DNA of 11,370 nt, taken from NCBI GenBank assembly GCA_019348435.1, contig JAHWJM010000041.1, forward strand, positions 1 to 11,370. Reading direction: 5' to 3'. Both the position numbers and the translations under genes were made by a program. Origin of the DNA: Actinomycetota bacterium (lineage in GTDB: Bacteria; Actinomycetota; Thermoleophilia; Solirubrobacterales; Solirubrobacteraceae). How positions within the stretch are numbered: position 1 is the first letter of the stretch; the number at the start of each line of letters is the position of its first letter. Of this stretch, positions 7,648 to 11,370 are shown one piece after another. The notes under the pieces were generated by a model that was not told the origin of the DNA, ran no database searches, and worked only from the letters and a program-made list of their open reading frames with translations.

Positions 7648-8995
7648 GCCGCGCGAAGCGCACGCGAAACCGTGCTCCGCCCAGCGGGGACGCGCCGACG
7701 TCGATTCTCCCGCCGTGCCCGCGCACCTGCTGGATGACGAGCGCGAGCCCGAGCCCGGACCCGGGTGCCGTGGCGCCGTCCGCCCGCACGAACGGCTCGA
7801 AGATCCGCTCGCGATCCTCCTCCGCCACGCCCGAGCCGTCGTCGTCGACGACCAGCTCGGGGCCGGACGCCGACGCCGACAGCGTCACCGCCACCCTCCC
7901 GCCGCCGTGTCGCGCCGCGTTCGTCAGGAGGTTGTCGACGACGAGCCGCAGCCCCGGCTCCCACCCGCGCACGACGACCGGCTCCTCGGGCAGCTGGCAG
8001 GTCCACTCCACGGCCGGGTGCCGCGGCCGCGCCGTGGCCACCGTCACGGCGACGAGATCCGCGAGGTCGACGTCGTCGAGCAGCGGCGGCGGGGCGTCTC
8101 CGCGCGCGAGCCCCTGCAGCCCGTCGAGCAGCGCGACGAGGCGGCGGTTCTCCGACAGGGCGTCCTCGATCATCTCCGCGCGCTGCTCGGCGGACATCTC
8201 GGGGTGGCGGGCGAGCGCCGAGAGGTTGGCCTGCACGCTCGTCATCGGCGTGCGCAGCTCGTGTCCGGCGTCGGCGGTGAAGCGCCGCGTCGCCGCCAGC
8301 GCGCGCTCGCGATCAGCCGCCGAACGCCCGAGCCGGGCGAGCATCTCGTTGAAGCTCGCCGCCAGCGACCGCAGCTCGGCCGGGCCCACGTCGCCGGGTA
8401 CGCGGCGGTCGAGGTCCTGCGTGCTCGCGATCCCGGCGGTCGCCCGGCGCAGGCGTCGCAGCGGGCGCAGGATGACGTCGGCGGTGAACCAGACCCCCAG
8501 CGCCGCCATGAGCAGTGCCGCCGCGCCGAATCCCAGCAGGCGCCGGTTGAGGGCGGAGAGCTTGCGCTCCGTCGGTGCCAGCCGCGTCGTCGCCTCCAGC
8601 CGGGCCAGCCCGCCCAGCGCCTCCAGGCCGATCGTGTAGGAGCGGTAGCGCTCGCCGTCCACCTCGAAGGTCTGAAAGCCGTCGCGCGGCGGGGGGCGCC
8701 CCGGCGGCGGCGGCCTGCCGAACGCGGGCAACTCGCGGCCGGCGAGCAGCAGGCGCAGCGATGTGCCGGTGGCCGACAGGACGTTGTCCAGGCGCCGGTC
8801 GCGAGAGGGCAGCTCGCGCTGCACCGCCGCCAGCGCCGTCTCGCGCGAGAGCTCGACCGTGCGCTGCAGGCGGTCGTCGAGGGCGGCGCGCTCGGAGCGG
8901 TCGACGTAGCGTGCCACGACGATCCCCGCGCCGGCGAGCACGATCGCGAGGACCAGCGTGATGCCGAGCGTCAGGCGACCGCGAAGGCTGCGCAT
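7634..8995 (-). CDS. Membrane sensor histidine kinase, PrrB/MprB-like
   Basis: The 453-residue sensor autophosphorylates and passes phosphate to the response regulator encoded just upstream. Order: N-terminal membrane helix (8-28), an extracytoplasmic domain of about 125 residues including a Pro-rich patch (GRPPPPGRPPP, about 93-103), second membrane helix (about 153-175), HAMP linker, and HisKA with GHELRTPMTS (H245 as phosphoacceptor). The ATPase domain follows, with NLLTNAARHG (N359), DDDGSGV and GSGLGLALV. All catalytic boxes are intact. ATG 8995 lies 12 nt after the regulator stop. By order and sequence the pair is closest to mycobacterial PrrAB; the signal is unknown. The outer domain shows no fold I recognise. 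Confidence 0.93.
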   Translation of the reverse strand: MRSLRGRLTLGITLVLAIVLAGAGIVVARYVDRSERAALDDRLQRTVELSRETALAAVQRELPSRDRRLDNVLSATGTSLRLLLAGRELPAFGRPPPPGRPPPRDGFQTFEVDGERYRSYTIGLEALGGLARLEATTRLAPTERKLSALNRRLLGFGAAALLMAALGVWFTADVILRPLRRLRRATAGIASTQDLDRRVPGDVGPAELRSLAASFNEMLARLGRSAADRERALAATRRFTADAGHELRTPMTSVQANLSALARHPEMSAEQRAEMIEDALSENRRLVALLDGLQGLARGDAPPPLLDDVDLADLVAVTVATARPRHPAVEWTCQLPEEPVVVRGWEPGLRLVVDNLLTNAARHGGGRVAVTLSASASGPELVVDDDGSGVAEEDRERIFEPFVRADGATAPGSGLGLALVIQQVRGHGGRIDVGASPLGGARFRVRFARRDAG

Positions 8996-9007
8996 CCGCT
9001 CAGCGAA

Positions 9008-9706
9008 TCAGACTTGCAGGATGAAGCCGATCCCGCGCACGGTCTGCAGGACGCGCGGCTCGCCCTCGGCCTCGAGCTTGCGGCGCAGGTAGCCGACGAA
9101 GACGTCGGCGATGTTCGTGCCGGGGTCGAACGTGTAGCCCCAGATCTCCTCGTGCAGGCGCGCGCGATCGAGCACCTCGCCGGGATGACGCATGAACAGC
9201 TCCAGCAGGTCGAACTCGCGCCGCGTCAGCCCGAGGTCGCGCGCGCCGCGGCGGGCGTCGTGCGAGCGCGGGTCAAGCGTGATGTCGCCCGCGCTCAGCA
9301 CGGCCTGCGGCATCGCGGGCCGGCGGCGCAGCAAGGCCTGCAGCCGCGCGGTCACCTCCTCGAGCGCGAACGGCTTGACGACGTAGTCGTCGGCGCCGGC
9401 CTGCAGCCCGCGGACGCGGTCCTCGACGTCGTCGCGCGCCGACAGCACGCAGACCGGCACGTCGTCGCCGTCCGCGCGCAGCCGGCGCAGGACCTCGAGC
9501 CCGTCGAGGTCGGGCATCGCGATGTCGAGCAGGATCACCGCCGGGGCGACGGACTCGACGGCGGCGAGCGCCGCGCGTCCGCCGGATGCGCGTACGACGC
9601 GAAAGCCCTCGAGCTCGAGGCCGGCGCCGACGGCGCGGCGGATTGCGGCATCGTCGTCGACCAGCAGGACGACGGGGCGCGTGGGGCCGGTCTCCTCCTC
9701 ATCCAC
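9008..9706 (-). CDS. OmpR-family response regulator, PrrA-like
   Basis: This 232-residue regulator has a receiver domain (about 11-125) and a winged-helix DNA-binding domain (about 137-230). Receiver residues are acidic D17 and D18, phosphoacceptor D61 in ILLDIAMPD, and K111 in DDYVVKPF. The C-terminal half contains LTRREFDLLELFM, EIWGYTFDPGTNIADVFVGYLRRKLEAEG (split across the recognition region) and the ending TVRGIGFILQV, very like PrrA of mycobacteria. GTG 9706 is preferred because it overlaps the stop of the RTX gene by 8 nt (translational coupling). GTG 9727 would add seven residues. A much longer open frame exists upstream, but it is only the out-of-frame reading of the RTX repeats. 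It likely controls its own operon, as such regulators often do. Confidence 0.92.
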   Translation of the reverse strand: MDEEETGPTRPVVLLVDDDAAIRRAVGAGLELEGFRVVRASGGRAALAAVESVAPAVILLDIAMPDLDGLEVLRRLRADGDDVPVCVLSARDDVEDRVRGLQAGADDYVVKPFALEEVTARLQALLRRRPAMPQAVLSAGDITLDPRSHDARRGARDLGLTRREFDLLELFMRHPGEVLDRARLHEEIWGYTFDPGTNIADVFVGYLRRKLEAEGEPRVLQTVRGIGFILQV

Positions 9707-10163
9707 GTCTGACGGACTCGCAGTCACGGGAGACCGCGTCGATCCGGTCGGCACGGACGCTGTCGCGCCCTCTGCCGCAGCTGATCTTGTCGCGCGCGCG
9801 GTCGCTCGAATCGATCCGGTCGCGCCCGTCGCCGCCGACGACGACGTCGCCGCCACCGCCGCGCGCGTTGATCCGGTCGTTGCCGGCGCCACCGAGCAGC
9901 AGGTCCGCGCCGGAGCCGCCGATGAGCGAGTCGTTGCCCGCGTCGCCGGCCAGCAGGTCGTTGCCCCGCCCGCCGTTGAGCTTGTCGTTGCCGCCGCCGC
10001 CGAGCAGCGTGTCGTTGCCGCCGCGACCCTGGAGCTCGTCGGGACCGCGCGTGCCTTCGATGCGGTCGGCTTTGGCGCTGCCCTTCGACTGCGCGGCGAG
10101 CGCCGTCGTCGCGCCCGCGAGGAGGACGAACGACAGGACGAGGATCCCGAGCCGGCGGCGCAT
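9699..10163 (-). CDS. Secreted RTX-type calcium-binding repeat protein
   Basis: The 154-residue protein has a signal peptide (MRRRLGILVL, hydrophobic core, likely cleavage after ALA at 23). About nine 9-residue repeats follow (about 36-118) of the GGxGNDxLx type, for example GRGGNDTLL, GGGGNDKLN and GDAGNDSLI. Such repeats fold into a calcium-binding beta-roll outside the cell. The tail DKISCGRGRDSVRADRIDAV and RDCES holds two cysteines that could form a disulphide; I associate this tail with Thermoleophilia proteins. ATG 10163 is preferred over GTG 10169 because it starts directly with the basic n-region. It appears to be the first gene of the operon with the two-component system, which it overlaps. 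It is far shorter than RTX toxins and has no toxin domain. Confidence 0.88.
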   Translation of the reverse strand: MRRRLGILVLSFVLLAGATTALAAQSKGSAKADRIEGTRGPDELQGRGGNDTLLGGGGNDKLNGGRGNDLLAGDAGNDSLIGGSGADLLLGGAGNDRINARGGGGDVVVGGDGRDRIDSSDRARDKISCGRGRDSVRADRIDAVSRDCESVRRG

Positions 10164-10267
10164 GCACACAAGATGACGCAGCGGGCGCGCGCGCGAGCGG
10201 CGGACGCCCCGGTCTCATCGACTTCTCACCCGCGAGGGGGCGGGAGTTCTGGCGCGTTGGCACTCAA

Positions 10268-10288
10268 TTGTTCATGGCGTTTGAACAA
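10268..10288. promoter_or_regulatory. Perfect inverted repeat TTGTTCA-N7-TGAACAA, probable operator
   Basis: Two perfect 7-base arms are separated by 7 bases, in a locally AT-richer patch about 105 nt upstream of the RTX start and overlapping the shared element copy C. A second overlapping palindrome, TGAAC-AAC-GTTCA, covers 10282-10294. This looks like a dimeric regulator site placed to act on both directions. The protein that binds is unknown. Confidence 0.5.
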
Positions 10289-10311
10289 CGTTCACTTGCG
10301 CCTAACGCCCA
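10282..10311 (+). promoter_or_regulatory. Shared 30-bp element, copy C
   Basis: On the plus strand this reads TGAACAACGTTCAC, nine bases, then ACGCCCA, with exactly the spacing of copies A and B. No gene follows on this strand. Instead a foldable stretch begins at 10314 and ends in a terminator-like hairpin. Confidence 0.55.
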
Positions 10312-10313
10312 TG

Positions 10314-10426
10314 CTCCGACGACAGGCACGGACAAGCCACCCGAATCACCGAGGCCTCGGCATCCCGCTGAGACCTCGTACCTACCGGAGGAAAGGGCGC
10401 TTCTTCCCCGTGGCGCCCTTTCTTCT
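10314..10426 (+). ncRNA. Candidate structured small RNA, about 110 nt
   Basis: The stretch starts 3 nt after shared element copy C and has no sensible protein in any frame on this strand. CTCCG (10314-10318) can close with CGGAG (10386-10390), and AGG (10324-10326) with CCT (10381-10383). Inside, 10350-10378 forms a strong hairpin: CGAGG/CCTCG, one mismatch, CTC/GAG and GGC/GCT, loop ATCCC. Immediately after the closing stem comes the terminator hairpin at 10391-10422. The layout of promoter-like element, fold and terminator is that of a small RNA. I recognise no known RNA family. The alternative is an untranscribed spacer with only the cyclase terminator in it. Confidence 0.35.
10391..10426. 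terminator. Intrinsic terminator hairpin, possibly bidirectional
   Basis: GAAAGGGCGC (10391-10400) pairs perfectly with GCGCCCTTTC (10413-10422) around a 12-nt loop. On the plus strand the T-rich TTTCTTCT follows, ending a transcript from the left. On the minus strand it lies 18 nt beyond the cyclase stop (10441), so it could also end that gene, though the tail there is less T-rich. Confidence 0.75.
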
Positions 10427-10440
10427 GCGTAGGCGCGGTG

Positions 10441-10935
10441 TCAGGCCGCCGCGGCGAAGAGCGCCAGCGGCGCCGCCACGTTCTTGAAGCTGCGCGCACC
10501 GCGATCGGCGGTTCGCACGCCGGCGCGCGTGATCCGCTCGCGCGTCGTCAGGCTCAGGAGGATCTCGTCGGCGCCCGCCGCGTCGGCCACCCGCGCGGCG
10601 ACGTTGACGGTCGCGCCGTACCAGTCGCCGGCGCGCAGCACGGCGCTGCCGGAATGCACCCCCATCCGGAGCGGCGGGCAGACGCCCTCCTGCGCGAGCT
10701 CACGTCGCAGGCGCAGCGCCAGCGCCACGACCCGGGCCGCGTCCTGGCCGTGGATCATGACCGCGTCGCCGAGCTTCTTGATGACGTCGCAGCCATACAC
10801 AGCGGCGAGGTGCTCCGCGCGCTCCTGGAACGCCACCGCGACGTCGGCCGCGGCGTCGTCACCCACGGCCTCGGTGAAGGACGTGAACCCGACGATGTCG
10901 GCGAAGAGGAAGGTGTGGTCGTTCGCGTCGTTCAT
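10441..10935 (-). CDS. Stand-alone class III adenylate cyclase
   Basis: The 164-residue protein is little more than one class III nucleotide cyclase catalytic domain, which makes cAMP from ATP as a homodimer. All six key positions fit the family spacing: metal ligands D13 (FADIVGFT) and D57 (KKLGDAVM), adenine-selecting K53 and D104 (GDWYGATVN), and transition-state residues N111 and R115 (NVAARVADA). The K/D pair predicts ATP rather than GTP as substrate. There is no signal peptide, membrane helix or sensory domain, so it is cytoplasmic. ATG 10935 is the only start that keeps the N-terminal FLFADIVGF strand. The shared 30-bp element copy B ends just 9 nt upstream, so the mRNA may have a very short leader. 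Its upstream neighbour is the end of a regulator-type ATPase gene. Confidence 0.92.
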   Translation of the reverse strand: MNDANDHTFLFADIVGFTSFTEAVGDDAAADVAVAFQERAEHLAAVYGCDVIKKLGDAVMIHGQDAARVVALALRLRRELAQEGVCPPLRMGVHSGSAVLRAGDWYGATVNVAARVADAAGADEILLSLTTRERITRAGVRTADRGARSFKNVAAPLALFAAAA

Positions 10936-10944
10936 CCTGCTCTG

Positions 10945-10974
10945 TGGGCGTGACGAACGCGTGAACGTCGTACA
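10945..10974 (-). promoter_or_regulatory. Shared 30-bp element, copy B
   Basis: On the minus strand this reads TGTACGACGTTCAC, nine bases, then ACGCCCA, ending 9 nt before the cyclase ATG. Similarity to copy A continues past the element: CAG and then GAACGA recur at the same distances. In copy B, GAACGA includes codons 2-3 of the cyclase. Confidence 0.6.
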
Positions 10975-10989
10975 TCGGCGAGACAGCGC

Positions 10990-11008
10990 CGTTCCCACTC
11001 TCGGAACG
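10990..11008. promoter_or_regulatory. Inverted repeat CGTTCC-N7-GGAACG upstream of the cyclase
   Basis: Two perfect 6-base arms with a 7-base spacer lie 15 nt upstream of copy B. The arms share the GTTC-N9-GAAC layout with the inverted repeat at 10268-10288, which suggests a common binding protein. It could also be part of the terminator of the gene ending at 11027. Confidence 0.35.
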
Positions 11009-11012
11009 AACC

Positions 11013-11025
11013 CCCGCTGCGCGGG
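11013..11025 (-). terminator. Short GC hairpin just after the upstream stop codon
   Basis: CCCGC (11013-11017) pairs with GCGGG (11021-11025) over a 3-base loop, one base beyond the stop of the right-hand gene. There is no T-run, so it is only a weak terminator candidate. Confidence 0.25.
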
Positions 11026-11026
11026 C

Positions 11027-11370
11027 TCAGCCGCGCTCGACGCTCCACTCCAGCGGATGCAGCGGATCGGGGCGGTACACGCAGAACGTGCCCGTCCGCA
11101 CGCCGGCCTCGAGCTCTGCGCCGATGCGCTCGTCGTAGCCGGCGATCCGCTTGATGGTCGAACGGATCGCGCGCGTGACGTTGATCCGCGCACGCTCGGC
11201 GTGCGAGCCGGTCTCGCGGTCGCGCCCGCCGATCCCGACCGCCGACGACAGCTCGCGGCGCACGAACTCGAGCTCGTCGCGCGCCGCCGCGGCGCCCGCC
11301 TCGTCGCGGCGCGACTCGGCGGTCGCCAGCGCGGCCTCGAGCGCGGCGGCGCGCTCGCGGTACTCCTCCT
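11027..11370 (-). CDS. C-terminal end of a large ATPase/cyclase-type regulator (partial)
   Basis: The last 113 residues of a protein that enters from the right edge. A charged coiled-coil segment (EEYRERAAALEAALATAES, RDELEFVRREL) leads into AVGIGGRDRETGSHAERARI, NVTRAIRSTIKRIAGYDERI and RTGTFCVYRPDPLHPLEW. From memory of the family, this ending is typical of big actinobacterial proteins that join an AAA-type ATPase, often with a cyclase or LuxR domain and TPR repeats. The catalytic parts are outside the window, so function is inferred from the tail alone. Its stop lies 91 nt upstream of the stand-alone cyclase on the same strand, so the two may be functionally linked. Confidence 0.7.
   Translation of the reverse strand, partial: EEYRERAAALEAALATAESRRDEAGAAAARDELEFVRRELSSAVGIGGRDRETGSHAERARINVTRAIRSTIKRIAGYDERIGAELEAGVRTGTFCVYRPDPLHPLEWSVERG

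Noticed and set aside
7289..9712. 807-codon plus-strand frame opposite the two-component genes
   Set aside because: It is an antisense shadow. The minus strand carries intact histidine kinase and response regulator motifs over the same bases.
9707..10171. N-terminal extension of the response regulator through the RTX gene
   Set aside because: The extra residues are Ser/Ala/Thr/Arg repeats caused by reading the RTX repeats out of frame; the receiver domain starts just after GTG 9706.
10282..10294. LexA/SOS box at TGAAC-AAC-GTTCA
   Set aside because: The actinobacterial SOS box has four bases between GAAC and GTTC; here there are three, and no DNA repair gene is adjacent.
10312..10426. Resemblance to the c-di-AMP (ydaO) riboswitch through the words CCCGAATC, CCTCGTA and GGAGGA
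   Set aside because: The 5' core of that riboswitch is missing and the spacing of the shared words is wrong, and no cell-wall hydrolase gene follows on that strand.
1..11370. CRISPR arrays, tRNA or rRNA genes, transposases, phage genes or known defence systems
   Set aside because: None were seen. RecBCD is a housekeeping repair complex, and the RTX repeats at 9800-10060 are coding repeats, not a CRISPR array.

Overview
The window is very GC-rich and gene-dense. It looks like a chromosomal stretch from a high-GC actinobacterium. Three things point towards the class Thermoleophilia (Solirubrobacter/Conexibacter-like): the actinobacterial style of RecB and RecC, a two-component pair close to mycobacterial PrrA/PrrB, and a secreted RTX protein whose cysteine-containing tail I associate with that group. 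The taxon is an inference from protein style, not a search result.

Left third (1-5248, all minus strand): the exonuclease V genes run recC (4552 to 1062) then recB (1009 and off the left edge), and recD is probably further left. recC needs a change of reading frame near 4371-4379 to give a full-length protein. A 20-codon reading frame links recC to recB. Upstream of recC are a short orphan frame with a good ribosome binding site (4530-4706), a non-coding stretch rich in palindromes and a 60-bp-spaced repeat (4707-5026), and a 73-residue helical protein of unknown function (5027-5248).

Middle (5422-10163): a plus-strand membrane Ser/Thr protein kinase with an NTF2-like outer domain converges on a minus-strand four-gene set. 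In transcription order this set is a secreted RTX calcium-binding protein, an OmpR/PrrA-type response regulator, a membrane histidine kinase and a lipoprotein with an Ig-like and a PASTA domain. Overlapping or nearly touching ends suggest one operon, which reads as an envelope-sensing unit.

Right (10164-11370): an intergenic stretch holds a strong inverted repeat, a putative promoter or operator element, a region predicted to fold, and a terminator. It is followed by a minus-strand stand-alone adenylate cyclase with a full set of catalytic residues and by the C-terminal end of a large protein of the ATPase/cyclase regulator type.

The most interesting observation is a 30-bp element (TGWACRAYGTTC, a variable middle, then ACGCCCA, at constant spacing) found three times. 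It lies just upstream of the 73-residue protein, just upstream of the cyclase, and immediately before the foldable, terminator-ended stretch at 10314-10426. That pattern suggests a shared promoter or operator and a possible undescribed small RNA of about 110 nt.
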